This document shows positions 25,240-34,000 of a stretch of DNA of 64,000 nt, one piece after another. The stretch comes from Mycobacterium heidelbergense (lineage in GTDB: Bacteria > Actinomycetota > Actinomycetes > Mycobacteriales > Mycobacteriaceae). Every line of letters begins with the position of its first letter. Within the stretch, counting starts at the first letter, position 1. Below the pieces are notes generated by a model. The model worked only from the letters and a program-made list of their open reading frames with translations. It was not told where the DNA came from and made no database searches. A program made the translations under genes and the position numbers. The DNA is taken from assembly GCF_010730745.1 (NCBI RefSeq), contig NZ_AP022615.1, positions 2,790,001-2,854,000 of the forward strand, in the 5' to 3' direction.

Positions 25240-25662
25240 CTAGGCCATCAGATCGGTGCGGCTGGCAACAAGCTCGCGTGTCTCGTCGGCCGCTCGATCG
25301 TTGGCCGCAATCTCCTCCTCGATGACGCTGCGGTGGGTTGCGGCAAAGTCAATCGCCGTGCGGATGTGGCGCGGATGCAGATCGAACTGCTCGGCCAGGG
25401 CGGCCACCCGCTGCTCGGGGCTGCCCTTCGTATAGCGAAGCGCGGACGCGACCTCCCAGATGTCCGGTCCAACCGCCAGGGCGGCGCGGCGCCCCGTCGG
25501 CCCATCCCGATAGACGACACCAGTGTGGTGCGACGTGTCTAGCCCCTCGGTTACCAACCGTTCCAGCAGCGCCCGTTCCGTGATCCCTTCTGCAGCCGCC
25601 TGCCGCTCCAGCCGGGACTTAACGGCGGGATCTAGACGGTACGAGGTCGCACGAGCCACCAT
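25240..25662 (-). CDS. DUF433-containing antitoxin
   Basis: Protein of 140 residues. The N-terminus (ATSYRLDPAVKSRLERQAA) looks like a ribbon-helix-helix DNA-binding region and the C-terminal half (DIWEVASALRYTKGSPEQRV and following) is DUF433-like. The chosen ATG at 25662 has GGAGG immediately before it, which is unusually close; GTG at the next codon is an alternative. It would neutralise the PIN-like toxin encoded downstream. Confidence 0.78.
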   Translation of the reverse strand: MVARATSYRLDPAVKSRLERQAAAEGITERALLERLVTEGLDTSHHTGVVYRDGPTGRRAALAVGPDIWEVASALRYTKGSPEQRVAALAEQFDLHPRHIRTAIDFAATHRSVIEEEIAANDRAADETRELVASRTDLMA

Positions 25663-26249
25663 CCTCCAACTCCTTTGCGGTGACAATGTACCGCAATTGT
25701 AACAAAGGCATCGCGTGGCCGGAATCGGTCCGGACGCTGCCACGGCGCGATACCCGGTGGCACACTCGGTCGCGGCTGCGGGGCAACGACCCGATCAACT
25801 GCGATCGATCCCGCCCCTGGCCACCGGAAACGCACAGCTCAGCGGTTGTTTGGTGGGGCCGACCACCGCTGCCGATTGTATTTATCCGCTGTATTGATCC
25901 GCCAAAATCCGCCGCAGCACGACCGTCCGCTCGCGGAACTGAAGGTCCCACGGGGACCGCACTTCACTCGACATGCGGCCCGCCGGCGCAAGCCAAAAAA
26001 GGTTCAGTCAGGTCATGGCGACGAAGAGGCAGCGCCGGTGCGTTCGCCTCCATCGCCGCACCCGAGTTCAGGCGACAGACACGTCTTAGCGTTACCTTAC
26101 GGTACTCTTACTTTTCTTATTTTTGGTGTACGGTCGTTCTCCATGGGCTCGACGAAGCCTTGCGTGGCAGTGATCGCCCGGCTCGTTGTGTGGTCGCCAT
26201 GCCGCACCTGGTGCCCGTCAGTGAGCACCAGTAATGGAAAGGGTCGTGT
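25663..26249. other. Island right junction and upstream region of the FAD oxidoreductase
   Basis: No gene I can support. Contains the right attachment repeat (25805-25825), then about 400 bp outside the island. The stretch 26085-26130 is AT-rich (TTTTCTTATTTTTGG) and is the best place for the promoter of the operon starting at 26250. Confidence 0.45.
25805..25825 (+). repeat. Right attachment-site repeat (tRNA-Phe 3' end copy)
   Basis: Perfect 21-bp copy of 11135-11155, same orientation, without the rest of a tRNA. Sequence on either side differs (GGAAAC here versus ATATTG after the tRNA), as expected for attR of an element inserted in tRNA-Phe. Confidence 0.8.
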
Positions 26250-27683
26250 GTGGGTGAGATCAGCGGACAAGCCGTTGTGTTGGGCGCGGGTATGGCGGGT
26301 TTGCTCGCCGCGCAGGCTCTTTCAGAGTTCTACGATTCGGTGACCCTGGTGGAGCGCGACAGGTTGGCTGATCATCCGAGCGGGCGTAAGGGTGTGCCGC
26401 AGGATCGACATCTCCATAACTTTTTAGGCCGCGGCACGCAGCTGCTGGCTGAATTCTTTCCCGGACTGCTTGACGAGCTGGCCGAAGCCGGAGCGGTCGT
26501 CGTCAACGATGGAGACTTGTCGCGGATCTATGCACGCATGGGCCGCTGCGAGTTGAAACGCTCGGGCAGGCTGGCCGATCCGTCGGCGTTGACGCTGTGT
26601 CTGGCCAGCCGGCCATTTGTCGAGTTCCACATGCGCCGGCGTGTCATGGCCCTGCCCAATGTGACGGTGGTCGACGGCCACGACGTCATCGAACCGGTTG
26701 CTATCGGCGATGCCGTCACCGGGGTGCGAATCATCAACCGCGACAACGGGGTAGTAACCGCGTTGGACGCCGATCTGGTGGTCGACGCAATGGGTCGCGC
26801 CGCGCGTACACCGGCATTTCTGGAAGGTCTGGGGTATGGCCGGCCGGTCGAGAAGCGTTCCACCACCGCGCTGGGTTATTCCAGTCAACGGCTCCGTTTC
26901 CCCGCAAGTTGCATTAACGAGCAGCTGGTCGCGGTCAATCAGGGACTCGGCCGGCCTGGGGCTTTGCTGATGGCATGCGAGCACGACACCTGGATGCTGG
27001 CCGTCGGCCGGTCCACCGACGACGGCGGTGCGCCGGCCGATTTCGCGACGATGCTCGCCGTGGCCGCCGAAGCCCTACCCCGGTCCATCGCGGACGGGTT
27101 GCGCCGCGCCGAACCCGTTGGGGAGATCGCGATGTTTCGTAACCCAGCCGCAGTGTGGCGCCGCTACGACCGGATGCCGAAATTCCCGCGTGGATTGTTG
27201 GTGGTTGGCGATGGGCTGTGCAGCCTGAACCCTGTCTATGGGCAAGGCATGACGATGGCGGCGCTGCAAGCTCTCGCGCTACGCGACTGCCTGCGTGGCG
27301 GCGATCGCGACTTGGCCCAGCGCTTCTTTCGCGCCACCGCGGACGATATCGGCCCGACGTGGGCCCGCAACCAAGCTAACGACCGCGTCCCGTTGCCTGT
27401 ACGCAAGCGATCGATGCGCCACAAGGTGCTCAGTCAGGTAGTCAAGGCCACGTTGATCGCCGCCGCCTACGACATCACCGTGACCGAACGCCTGCTGCGG
27501 GTCGCTCACCTCATCGATCCGCCCACCCGACTGAACGACCCCGCACTACTACCTCACATCGTCGCCGGCAACCTTCGGCATCTGTTGATGCGGACCCGAA
27601 ACCGGCTTGCCAGGGCGTCGGTCGATTTCGATGGGCGGGCCGCCGCATTGATCGACAACCGAAAAGGAGAAGCCCATGCATGA
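26250..27683 (+). CDS. FAD-dependent oxidoreductase (hydroxylase/reductase type)
   Basis: Flavoprotein of 477 residues starting at GTG. The dinucleotide-binding motif is VVLGAGMAGLLAAQALSEF, and the second FAD contact is VVGDGLCSLNPVYGQGMTMA, as in aromatic hydroxylases and geranylgeranyl reductase-like enzymes. No signal peptide is seen. The stop overlaps the biotin-synthase-like gene by 8 bp. With the BioB-like, isomerase-like and P450 genes it forms a forward operon of unknown product. Confidence 0.85.
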   Translation: MGEISGQAVVLGAGMAGLLAAQALSEFYDSVTLVERDRLADHPSGRKGVPQDRHLHNFLGRGTQLLAEFFPGLLDELAEAGAVVVNDGDLSRIYARMGRCELKRSGRLADPSALTLCLASRPFVEFHMRRRVMALPNVTVVDGHDVIEPVAIGDAVTGVRIINRDNGVVTALDADLVVDAMGRAARTPAFLEGLGYGRPVEKRSTTALGYSSQRLRFPASCINEQLVAVNQGLGRPGALLMACEHDTWMLAVGRSTDDGGAPADFATMLAVAAEALPRSIADGLRRAEPVGEIAMFRNPAAVWRRYDRMPKFPRGLLVVGDGLCSLNPVYGQGMTMAALQALALRDCLRGGDRDLAQRFFRATADDIGPTWARNQANDRVPLPVRKRSMRHKVLSQVVKATLIAAAYDITVTERLLRVAHLIDPPTRLNDPALLPHIVAGNLRHLLMRTRNRLARASVDFDGRAAALIDNRKGEAHA

Positions 27684-28773
27684 CCCAACGGCCGTGACAA
27701 ATAAGGAGTTTGAGCGGCGATTGTCGGCGATCACCGCCACAGCGTTGCAGCGACGGCATGTCGATCGCGACGACTTGTTGGCCGTTTTGACCAGTAGTGA
27801 CGATGACCTGCTCGACGTGATCGCCGCGGCCGGGCGGGTGCGCCGCAGGTTTTTCGGTCGGCGGGTCAAGCTCAACTACCTGGTGAACATGAAATCCGGT
27901 ATGTGTCCGGAGGATTGCGGCTATTGCTCGCAGCGGCGCGAGTCGACCGCTGAGATCCTGAAATACTCCTGGGTCGACGCTGATGAAGCCACCCGCCACG
28001 CCCAACGCGCGATCAATGCCGGCGCCAAACGCGTCTGCCTGGTCGCCGCTGGCCGCGGGCCGAGCGACCGTGATCTCGAGCGGGTCGCCGAGACGGTCGC
28101 CGCCATCAAGGACTCCGCCCCAACGGTGGAAGTGTGCGTCTGCCTGGGGCTGCTCAAACGCGGGCAAGCCGACCGGCTGCGGCGGGCCGGCGCCGACGCC
28201 TACAACCACAACCTCAACACCAGTGCCGACAACTACGCCCGGATCTGCTCGACCCACACCTTCGACGACCGAACCGCCACCGTGGCCGCCGCCAAAACCG
28301 CTGGGCTGTCGCCGTGTTCGGGTGTCATCGTCGGAATGGGCGAATCCGATGAGGACATCGTCGATGTCACGCTGGCTTTGCGTGAACTCCAACCGGATTC
28401 GGTGCCGGTGAATTTCCTCATCCCGTTCGAGGGCACCCCGCTGGGTGAGCATTGGGAGCTGACCCCGCAACGCTGCCTGCGCATCCTGGCGATGTTCCGG
28501 TTCGCCTTCCCCGACGTGGAGGTAAGGGTCGCCGGGGGACGCGAAATACACCTGCGCAGCCTGCAACCGCTCGCCCTGCACCTGGCGAATTCGATGTTCC
28601 TCGGCGACTACCTCACCAGCGAAGGACAGCCCGGCCACGCCGATCGGGCGATGATCGCCGACGCCGGCTTCATGATCGAAGGCTTCGACCAGCCGACCCA
28701 GGCCGCGCACCACCGCGACCTCGTCATCAACCGCCACCGCGGCACGGGAACCACCACACCCGCCAACACCTAA
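27676..28773 (+). CDS. Biotin synthase-like radical SAM protein (BioB paralogue)
   Basis: Radical SAM protein of 365 residues. The 4Fe-4S motif is CPEDCGYC (CxxxCxxC). The three further cysteines that hold the auxiliary 2Fe-2S cluster of BioB appear conserved (RVCLVAAG, VEVCVCLG, LSPCSGVIVG), as does the arginine region VRVAGGRE, so it could insert sulfur into dethiobiotin. But no bioA, bioF or bioD gene is near; the neighbours are an FAD oxidoreductase and a P450. Mycobacteria have a canonical bioB elsewhere, hence a second or different substrate is possible. Confidence 0.87.
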   Translation: MHDPTAVTNKEFERRLSAITATALQRRHVDRDDLLAVLTSSDDDLLDVIAAAGRVRRRFFGRRVKLNYLVNMKSGMCPEDCGYCSQRRESTAEILKYSWVDADEATRHAQRAINAGAKRVCLVAAGRGPSDRDLERVAETVAAIKDSAPTVEVCVCLGLLKRGQADRLRRAGADAYNHNLNTSADNYARICSTHTFDDRTATVAAAKTAGLSPCSGVIVGMGESDEDIVDVTLALRELQPDSVPVNFLIPFEGTPLGEHWELTPQRCLRILAMFRFAFPDVEVRVAGGREIHLRSLQPLALHLANSMFLGDYLTSEGQPGHADRAMIADAGFMIEGFDQPTQAAHHRDLVINRHRGTGTTTPANT

Positions 28774-28807
28774 AACATCGAAATCCACTCCACGAGAGTC
28801 CAATAGG

Positions 28808-29593
28808 ATGCCCAACACTGAATTCCAAGAGGGATCACTTCGGTCCCACACAGGCCGACCACCCCGACTGTTGCCGATCTCCGACGCCGCAGCGGCCTAC
28901 CGCCTCGTCTACGGACGCGTCGACGCGCTGATCCGCGGCCGTGCCGAAGTCGCCGAACTGGCAGTACCGGCCTGTCCCGCCTGGACCATCCGCCAGACGG
29001 TTGCTCACCTGGCCGGGGTCGCACAGGACATCGTTTCACGCAATATGGAGAAAAAGGGCGCCGACTCCTGGACCCAAGCGCAGGTCGATCGCGTCGGCGG
29101 GTCCAGCCTCGACGAGTTACTCGACCTGTGGGGGCAGATGATCGACCCTGTGACAGCGACGCTCGCTCTGGCCCCTCAAGCATCCGCATGCCAGCTTGTC
29201 TTCGACACACTCACCCATGAGCACGACATGCGCGGCGGGCTGAATGAACCGGGCTCTCGCACAGGCGATCTCGCGTATGATCCCGCTCTGGGATTCTTGA
29301 CAACGATGGGCGACCAACTCTACCGACACGCGGGGCTGTCGGCGCTCCGACTGATCACCCCCACGATCGGAGCCGTACAGCTCGGCGACCCGGACGTCAC
29401 ACGAGCTCAAGTCGCCCTCAAGATCTCTGATTTCGAAGCGCTACGCACCTTCGGCGGACGACGCAGTGTCCGGCAACTGCTAGCGCTGCCCTGGCACGGA
29501 GACCCGACAAACCTACTGCCCGCCTTCACACACCTGCTGCCCGCGTTCAGCAACGACGGGATACGACCCCCAACCAACGACCTCATCGAATGA
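28808..29593 (+). CDS. Mycothiol-dependent maleylpyruvate isomerase-family protein
   Basis: DinB-like four-helix protein of 261 residues. ACPAWTIRQTVAHLAG supplies the first metal-binding histidine and TLTHEHDMRGGL the other ligands of the zinc site typical of the mycothiol-dependent isomerase/S-transferase family. It may use mycothiol as a cofactor in isomerisation or detoxification. It follows the BioB-like gene by 34 bp and precedes the P450 gene by 92 bp. Confidence 0.82.
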   Translation: MPNTEFQEGSLRSHTGRPPRLLPISDAAAAYRLVYGRVDALIRGRAEVAELAVPACPAWTIRQTVAHLAGVAQDIVSRNMEKKGADSWTQAQVDRVGGSSLDELLDLWGQMIDPVTATLALAPQASACQLVFDTLTHEHDMRGGLNEPGSRTGDLAYDPALGFLTTMGDQLYRHAGLSALRLITPTIGAVQLGDPDVTRAQVALKISDFEALRTFGGRRSVRQLLALPWHGDPTNLLPAFTHLLPAFSNDGIRPPTNDLIE

Positions 29594-29685
29594 GCGAAAC
29601 GTAGCTTGCTCGCACCGCGTCTGTAGGCGTAGGTGAGCGGTGGCAGTAGGCTCGTGTCCAGCCAATTGCCAGGGAGTGTGAGCTC

Positions 29686-31002
29686 ATGGACGTGTCTGTT
29701 CGAGAGTGGACGCATTGGGCGGCGGGGTATGGACTTCCAGGCGCGACGCTGAAACTACTAGCACGGCGCGGTGATCCGTTTGCGCAACTCCTAGCAATCG
29801 ACAACGACCGGGCCAACAATATTTATCCGCTGATCGAGCAAGTCCGCGGGCGCGGGCGCATGTCCCCGGTGGAAAGGGTCGGCTGGGTCAGCGCTGACGC
29901 GCAGATTGTCCGCGGGGTGCTGCGCGACGGCCGGTTCAGGACCATCAAACAACGGGACCGGTCACCTTTTCGTCTCGTCCAGTGGATCCTGGCCAAAACC
30001 GCCCCCGATGTGCCGAATCTCGTGGAACCGCCCTCTATGTTGGTCACCGATCCGCCTGAGCACACGCGGTTGCGTCGACTGGTTTCGCGGGCGTTCACGC
30101 CGCGGGCGCTCGATGGACTTCGCACCCGCATTCAGGAAATCGCCGACGAGTTGCTTCGCGGCCTGGAGGGCAGGGCCGAGTGCGATTTGATCACCGAGTA
30201 CGCCTCCCGGGTCCCCATTGCGGTCATCGCTGAAATGCTGGCGATACCCCGCGACGAGACATGGCGTCTTCTTGAAATCGGCGAATCAACAACGAGATTG
30301 ATTGGCACCACCATCGTATCCTGGCGCGACTTTCGGGCGGCGACGAAAGCTCTGCGCGAGTTCGATCGATACCTCGCCGAGCATATCGAGCGGCTACGTC
30401 AAGACGACGCCGACAACAGCATCCTGTCGGACGTCGTACACAACGGCGATCTCACCGAAACCGAGATCAGGATGCTGGCGGCGCTGCTCCTCGGAGCGGG
30501 ATTCATCACCACGACTCATGTTTTGGGCAAGGCCGTCGTGGCGCTCGTCGGTCACCCCGACCACCTGGCTGCGCTAGGCGCGAACCCCGAGGGATGGCCC
30601 AACGCGATCGAGGAGATCCTGCGCTATGACACCACCGGTCAATTGGCGGGCCGGGTCGCCACCGAAGATGTTGACATCCTGGGATACCCCGTACGGGCAG
30701 GCGAAACGGTATTTCTTTTGGTGGGCGGGGCCAACCGCGACCCGGCAGTCTTTGAACACCCCGATATCTTCAACGTAACCCGCACCAACGCCCGCGAGCA
30801 CATCAGCTTCGGGACCGGTGTGCACGCCTGCCTCGGCGCGGCGCTGGCTCGCATGGAGCTACATATTGGCCTGCAGTCATTGTTCGAGCGCTTCCCTGAG
30901 CTGGCCCTGGCCGGTGAACCGACCTTCAACGACAGCATCGGGCTGCACGGACTCAAGCATCTACCGGTGTCACTCCGAGCGGCCAATGCAACTGTTCCGT
31001 AG
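29686..31002 (+). CDS. Cytochrome P450 lacking the I-helix acid
   Basis: P450 of 438 residues with ExxR (EEILRYD) and heme loop FGTGVHACLG (ligand Cys382). In the I-helix the usual AG-x-(D/E)-T reads AGFIT with Ile274 where the acidic residue belongs, so oxygen protonation may follow an unusual route or the enzyme may do non-oxygenase chemistry. Start ATG at 29686, preceded by GGGAG. Converges with the reductase gene at 31066. Confidence 0.92.
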   Translation: MDVSVREWTHWAAGYGLPGATLKLLARRGDPFAQLLAIDNDRANNIYPLIEQVRGRGRMSPVERVGWVSADAQIVRGVLRDGRFRTIKQRDRSPFRLVQWILAKTAPDVPNLVEPPSMLVTDPPEHTRLRRLVSRAFTPRALDGLRTRIQEIADELLRGLEGRAECDLITEYASRVPIAVIAEMLAIPRDETWRLLEIGESTTRLIGTTIVSWRDFRAATKALREFDRYLAEHIERLRQDDADNSILSDVVHNGDLTETEIRMLAALLLGAGFITTTHVLGKAVVALVGHPDHLAALGANPEGWPNAIEEILRYDTTGQLAGRVATEDVDILGYPVRAGETVFLLVGGANRDPAVFEHPDIFNVTRTNAREHISFGTGVHACLGAALARMELHIGLQSLFERFPELALAGEPTFNDSIGLHGLKHLPVSLRAANATVP

Positions 31003-31065
31003 CTGCCCAGGCGTCCATGGGCCTCTCGCTTCAGTCCCGCCGCCCCTGGTCACGCTGGTCGTCGA

Positions 31066-32142
31066 TCAGGCGTCGATCACCACGCGACCGTTCTTCGCCC
31101 GCGAGACACAAACCAGCATGTCGCCGTCGCCCTCCGCGGCGCGCCCCCGGCGATCGACCTCGCCGACCAGCACCTTGACCTTGCAGGTCCCGCAGAACCC
31201 CTGCCGGCATGAATATGCGGTCGTCCGATCGCGGTCGAGCATGACGTCCAGCGCCGACCGATTCGCCGGCACGCTGAGCACCCGCCGCGATCGCGCGAGT
31301 TCCAGCTCGAAGGGCACGCCGTCGACGACGGGCGGCGGAGAAAACCGCTCGTAATGCAGTGGTGCGCGGGCGTATTGGTCGCGTGCGGTGCGCACCGACT
31401 CCAGCATGGCCGTCGGGCCGCACACGTACACCGCCGTCGTCGGCCCGGCCTCGGCAAGCAGGTCCTGTGCGGTGGGGATCCGGCCGCGTTCGTCGTCGGC
31501 CCATACGGTGACCCGATCCGGCGCCACCGCCACCACCTCGTCCAGCAGCGGCATGTAATCCCGGCTGCGCCCGGCGTAGACGGCACGCCAGTCGATTCCG
31601 TGCCGCTGCGCCGCCCGAATCATCGGCAGCATCGGCGTCACCCCGATGCCGCCGATCACGAACAGCACGTCCCGCTCGTCCGTGACGAGATAGAAAGCGT
31701 TGCGGGGACCCTCGAACTCTAGCCTGTCGCCCACGTCGAAGGTCTCATGCATCTCGATCGAGCCACCGCCGCCGTCGGCGATGCGGCGCACGGCGATCCG
31801 GTAGTCGGTGCGCCGCCCGGGCGGGCCGCACAGCGAGTATTGCCGCCGGCGCCCGGAGGGCAGTTGAACGTCGATGTGTGCGCCGGGTGTCCAGGACGGC
31901 AACAATCCGCCGTCCGGGTCGGCCAACGTCAAGGCGACCACGTCGGGTGCGAGCAGTTCGCGTCTGATGACGACCGCGGTGTTGGTCCGCCGCACCGGCG
32001 CTATCCGCGACGGGTTCCACCGCGACGCCGACGCGAAGCCACCGAAGACAACGCCCACTCCCCACAACGCGGTGTAAGCGCGGTCGCGCTGGCGGCGACC
32101 GTACAAGTCGGCGGGTCTGGTGTTCCAAATGGTGTGCGACAC
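31066..32142 (-). CDS. Ferredoxin-type oxidoreductase (FNR domain plus 2Fe-2S)
   Basis: Electron-transfer protein of 358 residues (phthalate-dioxygenase-reductase/VanB order). After an N-terminal extension comes the flavin motif RRQYSLCGPPG, the NAD(P) motif GGIGVTPMLPM and a C-terminal plant-type 2Fe-2S site (CRQGFCGTCKV with a fourth Cys in VCVS). It likely passes electrons from NAD(P)H to a P450 or other oxygenase. Start GTG 32142 chosen since more upstream sequence lies inside the neighbour's frame. Last gene of the FAAL operon. Confidence 0.88.
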   Translation of the reverse strand: MSHTIWNTRPADLYGRRQRDRAYTALWGVGVVFGGFASASRWNPSRIAPVRRTNTAVVIRRELLAPDVVALTLADPDGGLLPSWTPGAHIDVQLPSGRRRQYSLCGPPGRRTDYRIAVRRIADGGGGSIEMHETFDVGDRLEFEGPRNAFYLVTDERDVLFVIGGIGVTPMLPMIRAAQRHGIDWRAVYAGRSRDYMPLLDEVVAVAPDRVTVWADDERGRIPTAQDLLAEAGPTTAVYVCGPTAMLESVRTARDQYARAPLHYERFSPPPVVDGVPFELELARSRRVLSVPANRSALDVMLDRDRTTAYSCRQGFCGTCKVKVLVGEVDRRGRAAEGDGDMLVCVSRAKNGRVVIDA

Positions 32143-32153
32143 AGTTCTTCTCG

Positions 32154-33053
32154 CTATCTCCGTCGAATGTCGGTGATCAGATCGATCCACTCGCCGGTGA
32201 GCCGGGCGACGACATCGGGATGCGAGGCCACCACCCAGTGCCCACCCTCGATCGGGACGACCCTGCCGTCGGCCGGTATCGAGCCGGTGAACCGTTGCAG
32301 CGCGGGCGTCACGAAATAGTCCTGGCGTGCTACCAGCACCTGCACCGGGACTTTCGTCTGCGGCAGCCATGCCGGCGGCGCCAGAATCGGCGCGGGCATG
32401 TTGGCGCGGTACAGGTTGAGCCCATTGAGGTAGTCATCGATCGACCGCAGAGTCGCCGCACGCCGGCCACGGGCACCCGATCGACCGATAAGTTCAACCG
32501 CTTCAAAGGCTTTCACGGCCACCCGAGACCGGAACGCTACTTCGGGCGCACCCGGGCACAGGAAGAACCAGATGTAGGAGGAGGCCAAAACCTGCCTGAC
32601 GACATCGACCACGGCGCGAGGTGTGCGCGGTGACCGCAGAAACCTGCCCGCGTAGTTCAGGTGCGGCCCGGAGATCGACGTGAACGACGCGATCCGGCCC
32701 GTCACCGCGTCGTCGGTGACCGCCGCCCAGCCCTGGATCGAGCCCCAGTCGTGACCCACCAGGTGGACCTCGTCGACCCCCAGGCTGTCGATCACCGCGC
32801 CGATGTCGGAAACCAGTTGGGGGAGAAGGTATCCCGACTGGCCGCTCGGGTGTCTCGATTGGCCCGCCCCGCGCACGTCGTAGGCTACGAAGTTGTGCCG
32901 GTCACCAAGGTGCCCCGCCAGCCCGTCCCACACGCGGTGGTTATCCGGGTAGCCATGGATGGCCAGGACGGTCGGGCGCAGCCCATCGATCTCTGTGTAG
33001 GCGTGGACCGCCAAAGGCACGCCGTCCGAGGCGATCACGGTGCTGCGGGTCAT
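32154..33053 (-). CDS. Alpha/beta hydrolase, epoxide-hydrolase (EphD N-domain)-like
   Basis: Hydrolase of 299 residues. HGYPDNHRVWDG carries the oxyanion HGxP motif and GHDWGSIQGW has Asp as nucleophile, both typical of epoxide hydrolases; the final His is in EGGHWV. It resembles the hydrolase half of mycobacterial EphD but lacks the SDR half. Start ATG 33053 (MTRSTVIASDG). Nineteen bp from the PF10118 gene and 11 bp from the reductase gene, thus cotranscribed. Confidence 0.88.
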   Translation of the reverse strand: MTRSTVIASDGVPLAVHAYTEIDGLRPTVLAIHGYPDNHRVWDGLAGHLGDRHNFVAYDVRGAGQSRHPSGQSGYLLPQLVSDIGAVIDSLGVDEVHLVGHDWGSIQGWAAVTDDAVTGRIASFTSISGPHLNYAGRFLRSPRTPRAVVDVVRQVLASSYIWFFLCPGAPEVAFRSRVAVKAFEAVELIGRSGARGRRAATLRSIDDYLNGLNLYRANMPAPILAPPAWLPQTKVPVQVLVARQDYFVTPALQRFTGSIPADGRVVPIEGGHWVVASHPDVVARLTGEWIDLITDIRRR

Positions 33054-33072
33054 GAGTCCTCCGGGGAAGCTC

Positions 33073-33981
33073 TCAGTGCGAGGCGCGGGCGGCGGGCGAT
33101 CTCGCCAAGTAGTCGACCGCGCGCCCAACCCCACCCAGCTGGGACGGATGGAAACTCGGCTTGTAGTAGGCGCCGATGACCCCGAGGAACTCGAATGGCC
33201 CGGGCACCAAACCGCGGCGCGCCGCGTCGAAATAGTCGCGCCAGCGCGGCTTGGTCCCCGGCGGAAGGTGCGGGTCGACCGAGTACATGAACCGCACGCC
33301 GCGCATGAACAACCACAGCAACGCCGGCGTCACCAGCAGCTGGGTGCGCACCTGCCGCCAATACCCGGCGCGCAGATGCTTCATGGTGTCGAACGCGACC
33401 GCTTTGTGTTCGACCTCTTCCGCGCCGTGCCAGCGGATCAGATCCAGCATCACCGGGTCGGTGCCGAGGGCATCGTGTTGCGGGGTGTCGAGAATCCACT
33501 CGCCGAGGATGGCGGTGTAGTGCTCGAGGGCCGCCACCATCGACACCCGCTCGAGCAACCAGCTCTGCCGTCGTCGCCGGCTCCACAAGGGCCGGTCGCC
33601 GATGAGCTTGCCGAAGAGCCAGGCCATCTGGTCGGTAAACGGCGTGACGTCTATGCCCTTGGCCGCGAAGTGCCCGAGCGCACCGGAGTGCGCTTGGGAA
33701 TGCATGGCCTCCTGGCTAATGAATCCCTGCACGTCCAGCCGCAGCTGATCGTCTTTGATCAGCGGCAACGCCCTCTTGAATGCCTCGACGATGAACTCCT
33801 CGCCCGCCGGCAGCAGCAGGTGCAGGACGTTGCAGAAGTGGGTGGTGAAGGGTTCGTTGGGCACGTAGTAGAACGGCAGCTTCGCCCAGTCGAACTCGAC
33901 GTCGCGCGCCTGCAGGACGATCCGCTCGTGATCGGTCGAGGCGTCATGAGGACCCGCCGCCTGGTCGTCGATAGTGAACAT
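33073..33981 (-). CDS. PF10118 metal-dependent hydrolase-like protein (second copy)
   Basis: Protein of 302 residues of the same family as the product at 19531-20424. Putative metal ligands are in ISQEAMHSQAH and GAEEVEHKAVAF. Start ATG 33981 is chosen because AGGGG stands 7-8 nt before it; an in-frame start at 34008 would overlap the FAAL stop. Its place between the FAAL-reductase and hydrolase genes suggests it acts on the aldehyde or a derived lipid, but the reaction is unproven. Confidence 0.82.
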   Translation of the reverse strand: MFTIDDQAAGPHDASTDHERIVLQARDVEFDWAKLPFYYVPNEPFTTHFCNVLHLLLPAGEEFIVEAFKRALPLIKDDQLRLDVQGFISQEAMHSQAHSGALGHFAAKGIDVTPFTDQMAWLFGKLIGDRPLWSRRRRQSWLLERVSMVAALEHYTAILGEWILDTPQHDALGTDPVMLDLIRWHGAEEVEHKAVAFDTMKHLRAGYWRQVRTQLLVTPALLWLFMRGVRFMYSVDPHLPPGTKPRWRDYFDAARRGLVPGPFEFLGVIGAYYKPSFHPSQLGGVGRAVDYLARSPAARASH

Positions 33982-34000
33982 CGTGAAACCCCTTGAATCA

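Larger units (their letters stand above)
11135..25825. mobile_element. Genomic island integrated at tRNA-Phe (14.7 kb)
   Basis: The region is bounded by a perfect 21-bp direct repeat made of the 3' part of tRNA-Phe. Directly inside the left boundary is a tyrosine-recombinase C-terminal remnant. The interior has many broken genes, three toxin-antitoxin-like loci, patches of lower G+C (for example around 14820-14880 and 22140-22560) and no genes of the Rv0820-0831 type core order. This is the classic layout of a tRNA-integrated element that has lost its mobility. The boundaries are seen in the sequence; the history is inferred. Confidence 0.75.

Noticed and set aside
27511..28851. 446-residue frame antisense to the BioB-like gene
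   Set aside because: No recognisable motif; the BioB cysteine pattern on the plus strand is decisive.
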